A program made the position numbers and the translations under genes. A stretch of DNA of 64,000 bases from Helichrysum umbraculigerum (Eukaryota > Streptophyta > Magnoliopsida > Asterales > Asteraceae). Location of the stretch: the NCBI GenBank assembly GCA_949592205.1, contig CATIUR010000005.1, forward strand, positions 135,429,277-135,493,276, written 5' to 3'. Positions 1 to 11,227 of the stretch are shown here, in pieces. The notes beneath the pieces are model-generated. The model was given only the letters and a program-made list of their open reading frames with translations. It did not search any database and was not told the DNA's origin. Position 1 is the first letter of the stretch; the number at the start of each line of letters is the position of its first letter.

Positions 1-1912
1 GTTTGTAGCTTGTTTAACTTTATCATTTCCATCAAGGTCTTACAATTATACTTTAATTGCAAAACATAAATACCCAATAAGGCATTCCACATTTACCTGA
101 TAATATATATCATAATGAAAACACCAGTCAAGACTGTGGATTGATTTCATCATTTCACTATACACACGCATCACACGATGATTCTTACTTTGCGTTTGCT
201 TCATCGAATGTTTTTTATGGAATTGGAATTTCAAATAATGTGAATTCAATTGAATGCAGAAGTTTGATGAGTTTCTAATCATATTCATTCATGAAGCGAA
301 TACCCTTTTGAAATGCAATTGAGATTCCAATTCCATTAAATTCCGTAGATTCGGCTAACCAAACACAACCTTATGGTTATATCCATAATATTTTTTATTT
401 ATACATGCATCACACATGATGATTCTTATTGTTCTATCTATAATATTTAATTTAATATATATTTAATTTGTAAAATGAACTGTCAATCAATAGTCTTTCT
501 AAAATAAACACATTAAAATGGTGTGAAATAGGAGTTTGCAAAGTTGATTTGTCATGAGATGTGGAAGATAACTCACATTAAACAAATGACACCACCTTAT
601 GGTGATTATTTATATTGAAACTATACAAAAGATGTTGATAAGTATTACACCTTTTGGGAATCTTCAAGGAAGCACATACATGGCAAAGTGATATTGATGT
701 GTAGATTTTTGTATATATTAATCATATTGTCAAAAAGTGGCTAATTAGCAATGAAGGCATATATTGAGTCCCAAAAGTAAGGGAAGGTGAAGTAAAGGGA
801 AAGGAAAGGGAGCATAATTGTCGAAAAAAGTAGTCAGTAGTCAATAATTTAAGCCATTATAGGCCCAAGTGGTTGTAATTACTGGCGTTTGTTTCCCTTT
901 GCTTAGATCACTAATCACTGTTTATGTTTTGTGAACTTGGTTATTTGGGGTGTCAAAGGGCGTAACTCATAAGAACTCTTGAATGGAAACGAAGAGGAGA
1001 TAGACGCTGGGTGGTTTAGAAATGAGGAGATAACTGGATTGCTAACGAGAGGACGGTCATTTTTAATACAGTAAAGTGAAGACGATATATATTTGCTAAG
1101 AGATCAAAACATTGCGAAAAAAAATTTCTTGACATTATTGCTCGATGCCTGATACATGCTTACTTTCATTGTTTATTAGCTTAATCGGAATTTGAAAAAT
1201 TACGATAAGATCAGATTTACGAGTTACAAGCTGAAAGCTTATCATTAAGTTCATATTGGCAAAGTTTGAGTTGAAAATGAACTTACTAATCTATCCCTCA
1301 TGTACAATTTACAGACAAAATCAGCAACTTCTCGACATTTTGAAGAAAATCACGTTGACTGTGCATTTGACTGTATTAAACACTTCATTGCCATGAACCC
1401 AACTTAGCCTTGCCATGAACCCATGACCTAAAATCCCACATTGGTTGTTGATAGCAACTAAAAGCACTTGCTTAGAATCAGTATCAATTAACAGTTTGAA
1501 GGTCAGCAATTAAAACGGGGGGAAAGAACTGGCTCACTCATGTTTCCCCCATTGCTTTTATAATAACAAAATGGAGTTGCAACTAGTGTTGATCACTTGC
1601 ACTTGGAGAAGAATAATTGGGATACATAAAGGAATATTTTTAGGTAAAAGTTGATTAACAGTTTGATTGTGTGGTTAATAGTAAAAAAGAAAATGGGGGA
1701 AAAACACTTGCAAGTAAACAAAAACACAAGAATTGAACATTCCGATACAATTTCCCCCCTGCCGCCTTTTTAAACGTCTTCTTAATTGTAATCAATTCAA
1801 TATTACACAAACTGAGACAATCTTAAACAACATTTTCATTGACAATTTCAAGAATAAAAAGTGAAAAGCTAACATTTTTTATTCTTCCAACCATTGATTT
1901 AAAAGAGCCTCA
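1..1912. other. intergenic, no gene recognised
   Basis: AT-rich sequence with only short open frames that show no domain, codon or splice signal I recognise. The stretch around 300-372 ends in a motif (GGCTAACCAAACACAACC on the plus strand) that resembles the terminus of a MITE, but the partner end is not visible. It lies downstream of the 3' end of the ubiquitin-conjugating enzyme gene. Confidence 0.5.
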
Positions 1913-2828
1913 TTAGCCCATGGCATACTTCTGTGTCCAGCTACGAGCTGTTGCTTCGTATTTGGACTTGTCCGTCTTGTACATATGAGCGATTTCAGGC
2001 ACCAAAGGATCATCTGGGTTTGGGTCTGTTAAGAGGGAGCAGATGGAAAGCAACACCTGGCAAAACATACACATTTCTTGAGCATCAGACCCATAAAGAA
2101 AAACATAAAATTAAAAAAAAAAAAAAAAAAAAAGCCAATTACTAGAAACGTTTTAACTTTGTAGTAATTCAAAATGAAGGTAGATTAAAACCTTTGAAAT
2201 TGTTAAAGCTGGACTCCATTGTTCCTTGAGGATATCTAAGCATATGCTACCATTGCTGTTGATGTTTGGATGAAAGACCTTAGTCCTAAACGCAACCTGA
2301 ATATTCACAACATCAAACAAACTCAACGTCAATGACATTTAAACACCTAAAAGACAACATCTCATGCCAAAATTTCTTTTTTGTCTAAAAAACATTTATA
2401 ACAGCTCACTAATTCCGAAAATATTACTAATCCATGTTTTAGCAAAACGGCTGACCTTAACTACAGCATTATCAACAATAGTATATACTAATCGAAAGAT
2501 GATATGTGACCATAGGTTGCAAAGTTACCTTAGGGGGCTTGAAAGGATAGTCAGGGGGGAAATGGATTGAAACTAGAAAAACCCCACCAGAATATGGGCT
2601 ATCCGAAGGTCCCATGATTGTTGCCTGCCAATGAAACATGTCCTCGGCAACAGGACCTGCAAAGTAAGAAATGCAACATCTTAGCAAAATAACATAATCA
2701 CATTAGCGCCCAAAATAAAGAACTGCAAATCAAAAGAAAAGAGGAACAACCAATTGCCATAACCAAACTTGTCCAATAAGTGGAGAACGAAGTACAAAAC
2801 TTGCAGACAATATATTTCTTTAAGGCAA

Positions 2829-2868
<40 letters not shown>

Positions 2869-3921
2869 CCTAACCCACATGTTTTATTTATATATTCCGT
2901 CTCCAATGACACTTGCAACTCTTGGGTGATGGGTTACCATGTTCATATGGTACCAATATACCAAAGACCCTTTAATAACAAGCATAAACATGGATCATCA
3001 AATACTCACATAAAGTTTAGTATATGATTTTCTTGGGTACAACAGATCAACACATATTAAACTTGCTTTCTTTACAATCCTAATAACACGTGTTTGAGGG
3101 ATGCACACTAGTTGTTACATACAAAAAGCCCATCTATCATCTTCACAGTGGGTTTCTATTCAAGATATTTGATATCATAAAGCTCAAGAGCTCATAATGG
3201 TATGACATAGACAAGCTATCTTCTTCACAAAAAGGGGTATCCAATGAGTTGATCATGTTGCCTTCTATATGAAACAATTTATCGGCTTAGACTCTTAACC
3301 AGTCAAAAGTGGGAGTTGGATAGAAATTTATAACCACAGAGATAAGAACACTTGATCAGTCAAAAAAAGGTAAGAACATCAACCTGCCCTCATACCCATT
3401 CCCGGATGACCACTAAAAACCAAATAATCACATTAAATTATACACCAATCTATGATAACAGGCACATTCTCTAATCACATTAAATAATCACATTAAATAA
3501 TCACATTAAGTTATACAAATTTTCCCATTCAGTATCATCTCTATGATAACAGGCACATTCTCTAAAAGGCACAAATTTTCACATATCATTTAAACATTAC
3601 ACAAAAGCACATTCTCTACAAGGTAGAGTAAACACTAATATTATCCCTAGCTCCTGGCAAGCTGAGAGCACTAGCAGTCAGTAACAGGTAAGGCAGCTAA
3701 TCATTAATAGCTGGCACATATACACATCAATTTCCCCTAAACTACGATATACAGCTTACAGCTCCAAAAACTAGTTTCTAACACAAAATTAAAGCAAGAT
3801 ATACCATAATTTCACATCATATAAAAAGTTATCTACAAAAATGAAATTTACCGGCGCTACATGACGTAGGAGGATCTTTCTGCAAATCCTTAAGCTCCTT
3901 CAAAATACGTTTCGATGCCAT
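1913..3921 (-). CDS. ubiquitin-conjugating enzyme E2, UBC8/10/28 type
   Basis: This is a class I E2 that accepts ubiquitin from E1 as a thioester and passes it to substrates with RING or HECT E3 ligases in the cytosol and nucleus. Four exons on the minus strand (3852-3921, 2529-2656, 2192-2296, 1913-2056) join with GT-AG introns into 148 codons plus stop, the usual length of the Arabidopsis UBC8-11/28-30 group. The protein starts MASKRILKEL. It has the HPN motif at residues 75-77 and the catalytic cysteine at residue 85 (GSICLDIL), and it ends QKYAMG. Residues appear intact, so the gene is probably functional. A donor-like site near 4148 and an acceptor-like site near 3958 suggest an intron in the 5' UTR, common in this family. 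The second intron holds a CA microsatellite. The exact paralogue cannot be decided from sequence alone. Confidence 0.96.
2829..2866. repeat. (CA)n microsatellite
   Basis: An uninterrupted run of about 18 CA dinucleotides lies in intron 1 of the E2 gene. It creates the cysteine-valine-rich false open frames on the opposite strand. Confidence 0.95.
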
Positions 3922-4287
3922 CTCACCGGTAGCACAACAACAAAATCAAAACAAACCCTAATTCACATCAAAAAAGGAAAAATTAGTCAACGCAAAAATC
4001 AAAACAATAAAGTTTCGAATTAATCAGTCAACAATTACAGATCTATACAATCAACATCATATACACGCAAACAACAACAAATTCATCATCATCGCATGTA
4101 TCTATAACTGCACAAAGTAATTGAATCGTAGAGAGAGAGAGTGTGTACCTGATCGATGATTTACAGAGGCGGATTGAATCAAAGATTGTTGACTTTAGCG
4201 ATCGAAATAGAATCGAGGTGCAGATGGAAGAATAAAAATTGGGGGAAAACGAAATTAGGGTTTTTATTGGATTTAATTGAAGTTGGG

Positions 4288-4298
4288 TTTTTATAGAG
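4288..4298 (-). promoter_or_regulatory. TATA box of the E2 gene
   Basis: On the minus strand the sequence reads CTCTATAAAAACCC, a good plant TATA box, about 370 bases upstream of the ATG. It leaves room for a 5' leader with the inferred UTR intron. Upstream of it are GGGCC/GGCCC-like motifs typical of housekeeping promoters. Confidence 0.6.
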
Positions 4299-4753
4299 GG
4301 CTGGGCTTCTAGAATTTTCTGTTTATTAATTGTGGGGCCCAGATAGTTGGCGTGGGATAAACGCAGGTTGTTGGACAGTGGATGACTTTTTACTTTTCCT
4401 ACTTGAGCCCAATTTCGCCAGATTTTTTGTTTTTGAAGTTTGATTTTGACTTGAGAATCTCTCTTTTTTTAATGGATTTTTTTTTTATCATTATAATCTT
4501 TTCCTTAAAATTAAAAATAACTTTACGGATAATATTTGTAAATGTATTCCACTTTAGTTAAAAAAATTTTTTATAGTATGTATTAACTTATAACATTTTT
4601 ATTTCATGTATTAAACTTTCAAATATCTTTATTGTATATATCAAACGGTATTTTTGAAGATGTATCATTCCTAAAATGTGTCACGTGTCATTCATATAAC
4701 TTAATACATCATCAAAAATACCATTTAACACATACTATTGAAATATTAGAAAG
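4299..4753. other. intergenic, AT-rich
   Basis: Upstream flank of the E2 gene. No gene or element boundary was recognised beyond the poly-T that begins the LINE remnant at 4754. Confidence 0.5.
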
Positions 4754-5625
4754 TTTTTTTTTTTTTGAAAGGCAGTATATTATATATATTCGACTACTAG
4801 CAAGATACTAGAAGTCATAATAGTACAAATCGTACTTACACCATCAAAGAACTTCCACATTTCTAATACACCCAATCTCTAGATCCGAACTAGGAGGGTA
4901 CTAAAAAGGATGAAAAAAACCTGAACAAGTCCAGGAAAAAATCCCCGATAATAAGGGTCGCGCCACCGGTTTTCACCTTATATCGTATTTGATAGCACCC
5001 CGAATGGATCTAGAGCCTGTTTTAAACCCATAAAACACCTAAACCAATGACATAAAAATACTCCTACAATATCAGCTCATATGACCAAAAAACAGAAAAC
5101 GCTACTTTGCCGACTTCAAATCGATCCTTGGTAATTTGAATTCGGCCCATTGCTCCCAAGTCGGCAGATGCCACTTAGCTCTATTCTTGATCCATAAATA
5201 ACTTAAGCTTTGAACTTCTTCTTTTACCCGATGCCATGATGGTATGTTACCATTAAAACATGCTTCGTTCCTTGCTTTCCAAATACACCAACAAGCAGTC
5301 AATATAACCGCCTGGATCACCATGTTATTTTCCCCAAGCTCCTTGTCCGCATAACAAATGAGGTCCCGTACAGAAAAGGCAAAGATAGGTGCAATTTTAC
5401 ACCATGAACTTATAAAACACCACAACAAATTTGCGTATTCACAAGAGATTAATATATGTTCAATAGATTCTTCAAATTGATTGCATAATGAACAGAGGGG
5501 TGAATTAACCTGAATTTTTCTTCTGATCAAAGCGGCCTTTGTAGGTAAGCGGTCCATTTCCGCACGCCAAGCAAAGAGATTGACTTTTCCGGGCACCCAA
5601 TTATTCCAACTAAAATGAAACTCTA
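4754..5625 (-). mobile_element. 3' end of a LINE (non-LTR) retrotransposon, truncated
   Basis: On the minus strand an open frame (stop at 5102) encodes the zinc-binding domain found at the end of plant LINE reverse transcriptases (zf-RVT). It contains a W-x-x-W-V-P-G-K-V-N type start, the CSLCNQFEESIEHILISC zinc-knuckle region and WCIWKARNEACF. The recognisable coding sequence begins near 5625 (WNNWVPGK) with no reverse transcriptase before it, so the copy is 5'-truncated, as usual for LINEs. The 3' UTR runs to a poly-A tail, seen as 13 T on the plus strand at 4754-4766. I did not find a convincing target-site duplication. The copy cannot move by itself. Confidence 0.85.
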
Positions 5626-7042
5626 AGTGTTATAAGTTGCATTCATACTATAACTTTTTACTAAAGTTGAATAAATTACACATACTTATCTTTAACTTTT
5701 ATTGGAAACCACATACTCACTCCACATTATATGATTGGATCCTCTTAAATGATAGTCAAGTTATATAGAATATCAGTTTCTTGGTCATGCTGAGTTTGTT
5801 AATGTCAAACATGAGTGACGAAATCGGTGTTAATGATCGGTTATTGGTGAAATAAACTTTACACTCTGTATTTTCTTATGTTATTCATATTTATATTTAT
5901 AATCATTATACGTTTCAACATCATCTCATTACTAAATAAATAAGCAATTCTTCGAATTCTTAAAAAATGATCAAAATACCCTTTTATATGTGTAGAGTCT
6001 AAGATTCGTGATACATTTGGTGAAAAAATATTATAGTGTAAAATAAAAATTAGACAAGGAAATAAGAATATGTTGGGTTTTACTCTATATATTTTCTATT
6101 ATTAAATTACCAGCATCCATTATAGATGGTATAGATACAGGGGTGATACTATAGTGGGAGCTGTGTGGCCAGCCGCCCCCACCAGGTTTTTACAAGCTTG
6201 GAAATTTTTTCGTAAATAGTAGTTGTATATATATGGAACAATAAGTGAGTTACTACATACGATCAACCATTGAAGGTCAATGAACACTAACCAGCTCCAT
6301 CCAAAGCATGCCAGATAACTTTTATATATATAAAAAAGGTGCGTGCAACTTTCCAACGTTGTAATATAGCTTTTTGGGAAAAATTGCCTTACTTTAAAAG
6401 AAACCCTAAAAGTAAATATTTTGATACAAATATCTCAATTACCATTGTATCAATAATTATGTATTTATGTTCTCTCTTACAAGAGAGTGCCATATGTCAT
6501 ATTTTTTGTCCTTTTCTTTTTACTTTAGTATAGAAATAATTTTAAGCTTTATCATTTGGGATGTTAATAGTTTGTTTGATGCAAAAATATCATTTTTGTT
6601 AGGATTAAGATAGGTTTGATCGGATAAATGTCATATTTGCCCTTATAATAAAGGCCTATTTAAGTGAATTTATATAAAAAAATAAATTATTTATAGTTAT
6701 AAATGACGGTAAATGGGAAGTACAATAATAATTATTTGATCCCGACGCGAAGCGCGGGCATGTAATAATCCTCGTAAATACAAATTAGTTTTGCAAGTGG
6801 AACAATATGCTCCGTCTAGACTACTAGTGATGATGGTGCATTCTAAACAAAAAGGTCAAAATGCATTTTAATACCCTCAACTTGGTTAAATAGGTGTGGC
6901 AGTACCCTGAATTATTAAAGACACACCATAGTACCCTGAACTTGAAAAATCGGTAAGAATACTACCCTGACTCAGTCATGTGCAAAGCACGTGACTTCTT
7001 CCAGTTAATATTTAACGGAAATAAACATATTGATACGATTTA
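5626..7042. other. intergenic, no gene recognised
   Basis: AT-rich sequence with scattered decayed repeats. Near 6742-6765 a GC-rich imperfect hairpin (CGACGCGAAGCGCGGG) resembles the subterminal hairpin of Helitron 3' ends, but no CTAG terminus at the right distance was found. Around 6880-7000 there are repeated 'taccctga' motifs of the kind seen in decayed MULE arms. Confidence 0.4.
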
Positions 7043-8032
7043 GAGCACCTCCAATGGGATTACTTGGCACGTTCAAAGTTTGCACACTCATCACTCAAAG
7101 TTTAGTTAAAGCATTGCAATCTTGACATGTGTTCTCCGTTTAAAATGGAGTTCAAAACTGTCTAGACGCAACTTTAGACGCAAGTGGTGGGCCCTCCACA
7201 GAATTAACTATTTTCTTCTTATTAGGTATTAATATTGTTATCGCTATTGGAGTACATAACACTGGACTAGTTTTGATACTATCTTTGCATTTATTAATGT
7301 CACATACTAACACATAATTATTAGTTTGTTATTACTGTAATTTATATATATTTGTAAACAAAAAATATATGGAGACAAAATATGATGCATAAGGAGTATA
7401 TAATTAGAGCGAGTAAATTCTATCGTTGGTTCCTGTGGTTTACTCCGATTTATGAAAATGGTCCCTAAACTTCTTTTTTCACTTTTTCAGTCCAATAAGT
7501 TTACATTTTGTTCGAAAATGGTCCCTCACCTACCTAAAATGACTAAAGTACCCTTTGACCGTTTAAATTGTGACTATTCGAAAATGACAAAAGGAAGGGT
7601 ACTTTAGTCATATTAGGTGGGTGAGGGACCATTTTCGAGCAAAATGTAAAGTTATTGGACTGAAAAAGTGAAAAAAGAAGTTTAGGGACCGTTTTCATAA
7701 ATCGGTGTAAACCACAAGGACCATATATATAATTTACTCAATTAGAGCAGATAACTTACAGTAATCCTTTTCCATTTTATATTTTATTACTTACGGAGTA
7801 CAAAATAATGAAATATTGTGTCTTTTTATATGTAGTTTCGTAATAAATGTTGTAGTGACAATAGCAATATGATACTCGTATATGAATATTATGCTATAAA
7901 ATATATATATTCATAAATGATGATGTGGTTGTACATTGAGTTGAATGCATTGTAGAGTTTTTGTGCAAAAGGTAAATTGATTAGGTGGCACTACTTTGAA
8001 CTTCTAAAATAGATGATGCATTGGAGATGCTC
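7043..8032. mobile_element. PIF/Harbinger-like MITE with a nested MULE
   Basis: The left end reads GAGCACCTCCAATGGGAT and the right end is its approximate reverse complement (GCATTGGAGATGCTC). The ends are flanked by TTA on the left and TAA on the right, consistent with the TWA target preference of PIF/Harbinger elements. There is no coding capacity. A separate MULE at 7411-7739 is inserted in it, so net length is about 650 bases. Confidence 0.6.
7411..7739. mobile_element. foldback MULE, 329 bp
   Basis: Nearly the whole element is two long inverted arms of about 140 bases that start GAGTAAATT. They contain a shared block with 'ggtccctaaacttc' and 'cagtccaata'. A perfect 9-base target-site duplication, AATTAGAGC, lies at 7402-7410 and 7740-7748. 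Long arms and a 9-base duplication are the mark of Mutator-like elements. It has no protein and would depend on a transposase in trans. Confidence 0.85.
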
Positions 8033-8067
8033 TAATAAAAGGAACGTGAAGTTATGATTATTTATAA

Positions 8068-9520
8068 CTAGTGTTAAACCCGTGCGATGCACGGCTAGCA
8101 AAGATAATGTTATATACATCGATCATAATCTAAAATGTTATATCAAATGTTTTAATGATCATATTTAATCTCTTATTGTATACACCTTATACAAGGGTGA
8201 TAGTAAGTACATTATCATTATTCTATTACAACACTGTAAAACATATTTTGTGGTATATGGCTAAAAATGTGGTGTATAAATTACTTCCCTTTATATAATC
8301 CATTTTTATAACATTTAAAAGTTAAATAATATTGAGTAAATATCGGGAGATGGATGACAGCTAACCCCTTAAACACTTTCAAATTGTTTTAAAAATATAA
8401 CTTTTTTACTGATATTAATAATATTTTATAAGTTTTGACCCATTAAAAATTCAAATAAGAAAAGCATTCCCCCCCCCCCCCCCCCCCCCCCCCCCCCACC
8501 CCATAATATATCAATAAATTAAAAAGGCTAAAATGTAAAGTAACATTTTCTAAGTAAAAATAATTGTTTGAGCATAGTAACCTTTTTCATTACTAAAGTT
8601 GTAATAACAATGCGTGTGTTTATAGTTTTAGCAAACATAAATAACTGAATATTGCCTGAGGTGTAGTCCTTGTGGAAGGGTCGCATCGGATCCACATGAT
8701 ACCGGGTTAAGGTTGCCTGTCGAAACAACCTTTTGAAAATATAACTATTTTGATATTTTATTGAACAACTAATGTGCATCCAAATAAACAAAACCAAAAT
8801 CATTCTACTATTGCAATCCAATATATATAGATACATAAATAAGACATTATATAGATTTGAAAATTAATATAGAAATTATAAAATTACATCCCTCACAAGT
8901 CGCATGGAAAATTAAAATTACTTTGTGATTAAAACTAATAAACCATTTTTTAAAAAAAAGAGAGACAATGAACTTGATTTAACTATTCATGAAGGTTGTA
9001 TTTAGATTACAAAAAAAATAAAATTGTAATCCCTAAGTTCGCAAGATGATAAAAATGTTGTCAAATTGACAAATTACGATGAAAGCTATAATGATATCAA
9101 AAGTAAGTTATCGTGATTTAATTATTAGAATTAGAGAAAGTATGGCGGAGATTAAGATAAAGAAGAATAAACAAATTTTATAACTCAAAATTAGAGTGAA
9201 AAATAGATAAATAAATTCTTGATTTTCGGCTACAACTAAAAATTATATAACAGAAGCTATCCCTTACATTAGTTTGGATTAAATTGGCTATAATTTTTAA
9301 TTATCTATTGCATTATTTATTATTAAAAAATAATGACACATTAAATTTAATTAATTATAATTTGATTTTTTAATAAAATATTACCTTATTTACCTTTTAA
9401 GTGTAGAAGAATCCACCTCATCAAAGTGTTTAATATAATTATGACACATAGGATATAGGTGATGTGGCATGGGTATATAGTTGACAAATAATGGAGGGTC
9501 TCCTCTCTTAGTTATATAGA
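8068..9520 (-). mobile_element. non-autonomous Helitron, 1.45 kb
   Basis: Read on the minus strand the element starts TCTATATAAC at 9520. It ends with a GC-rich hairpin (CCGTGCATCGCACGG), a short spacer and CTAG at 8071-8068. It lies between A (9521) and T (8067), the A|T target used by Helitrons, with no target duplication. No Rep/helicase protein is encoded, so it is non-autonomous. A related 5' end occurs at 56431-56577. The poly-C run at 8469-8497 is inside it. Confidence 0.75.
8469..8497. repeat. poly-C homopolymer, 29 bases
   Basis: Twenty-nine consecutive C residues, then A and CCCC, lie inside the Helitron. Such a tract is prone to length error in sequencing and can form i-motif/G-quadruplex structure. 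Confidence 0.9.
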
Positions 9521-9864
9521 TAAATATTGCATCTCTGATGTTCATCAATCAAATGATATTATTTTATGTTAAAGAAACAGGGTGAGGTTCAAATGAGACT
9601 AAAAATTTGTGTGAGACTAAGGGAACTAATGATATCATGCCACATATACAAAGAGAATGTTCCATACTACAAAACCCATTTACCCCAAACATCAATTATC
9701 TCACAAACGACAAATCGAAAAATCATGAAACTTGCACCATAATTTTCAGCGTTTTATCCTCTTCGATTTGTCGTCCCTCAAGGCATACTTCCGACGAATT
9801 TTTCTTTTTTCATTTTTTTGGTGGTTTCATATGTTACTAACACATGTGTTAGAGTGTTGCATTT

Positions 9865-10130
9865 AGGGTTTAGGGTTTGGGGTTTAGGGGTTAGGGTTTG
9901 GGTTTTGGGGTTTCAGGGTTTTGGGGTTTAGAGGTTAGGGTTTAGGGTTTAGGGTTTAGGTTTTGGGGTTTCGGGGACCCTAAACGCTTTATAAAAATGT
10001 AAACCCTTAATCATACTAAACCCTAAACCCTAATAAACCCTAAACCCTACTAAAACATAAAATCTAAACCCTAAACCATGAACCCTGCTAAATCCTAACC
10101 CTAAACTCTAACCCTATACCCTAACCATAA
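9865..10130. repeat. interstitial telomere-like repeats, head to head
   Basis: Degenerate TTTAGGG units run from about 9865 to 9975, meet at CGGGGACCC, and continue as degenerate CCCTAAA units to about 10130. They form the loop-proximal part of the MULE inverted repeat. Confidence 0.85.
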
Positions 10131-10997
10131 CCGTAAATAAAATGTACAATCAATCACTAACACATGTGTTGCTAATTTATAAAACCCACCAAAAAACCGA
10201 ATTTTTTTTTATCGAAAGTATGCCTTGAGGGACGGCAAATCGAAGAGGATAAAACGCTTAAAAATATGGTGCAAGTTTCATGATTTTTCGATTTATCGTT
10301 TGTGAGATAATTGATGTTTGGGGTAAATGAGTTTTGTAGTATGAAACATTCTCTTTGTACATGTGGCATGATATCATTGATTCCCTTAGTTTCACTAAAA
10401 AATCGTGGACTCATTTGAACTGTAACATCCGTGAATTGGACCTAGTTGTTTTATATTAATTCCTGACTTTAAATTATTATTTAATGTGTTAGGAAATTAA
10501 TTTGATATTTATTGAGTTTATTGTGAATAATTAGTCAAAAAGTCAAATGACTTATTGTGACTAGTAATTTATTGGTTGTTTTAACCTTATACAGTTGATG
10601 GTAAAACATAAAGTTGGGACTCGTAAATGGTTTTCGGGTTCCAGACAATAGAATTAGAAGGGGACTAATTTTAAATGATACACGGAGTCGGTTGGAAAAA
10701 GGGACCGACTTAAGTTTCTTATACATAGTTCATTCCTTATTCATTTCTTCATTCCCAAATTAAGAAAAACACACACAAAACTTAGAAATTGAAATCGTAA
10801 GCTGGGATGCAAATGGTTTTATCATAATCATCATATTCTTCACCAATTACAAGCAATTGTGAGTAATCTCTATAAAATTCTTATAAAGTGATTTGATTCA
10901 ATTAGTTGATATAATGATGTTTATATGAAATTGAAGCTTAGGAATTGGTATGTGATGATATATGATGTCGTATGTTGATTAGGATACTTTAAAACTC

Positions 10998-11006
10998 ATT
11001 TAAATA
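10998..11006 (-). promoter_or_regulatory. putative LTR TATA box
   Basis: The minus strand reads CTATTTAAATGAG about 75 bases downstream of the palindrome array, a plausible TATA element for transcription starting inside the LTR. Confidence 0.4.
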
Positions 11007-11081
11007 GCTGAATTTGAGGATTTTGATTTAATTTACGAGCTGAAAACGAAGAACAGGAAGAACAGACCTGAGTCGGTCTGG

Positions 11082-11227
11082 GTCGCGACGCGACCAGACT
11101 GATATCGCGACGCGATTTGCAACAAATCGCGAAGCGATTGAATGTATATCGCGACGCGATGTATTTAATAGATAGCGACGCGATTATAAGTATATTGCGA
11201 CGCGATTTAACCCCATCGCGACGCGAT
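11082..11227. repeat. array of seven ATCGCGACGCGAT palindromes
   Basis: Seven 13-base near-perfect palindromes start at 11082, 11104, 11126, 11148, 11172, 11194 and 11215, so the spacing is 22 bases with small slips. The bases between copies differ from copy to copy while the palindromes are kept. The array is inside the solo LTR, just upstream of its presumed TATA box on the minus strand. Confidence 0.92.

Noticed and set aside
2681..2880. Cysteine-valine-rich open frames on the minus strand
   Set aside because: They are translations of the CA microsatellite in an E2 gene intron.
9607..9840. Open frame of 77 codons, with a near-copy on the minus strand at 10172-10414
   Set aside because: Both are the two inverted arms of a MULE read in opposite directions; no protein family is recognised and the frames run into T-rich ends.
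9865..10130. Telomere-like repeats as evidence of a chromosome end or fusion
   Set aside because: They lie inside an element with inverted arms and a 9-base target duplication, and a second such element exists at 41172.
11082..11227. CRISPR-like repeat array
   Set aside because: Repeat-spacer look, but units are 13-base palindromes with 8-9-base spacers in a plant LTR; no CRISPR biology applies.
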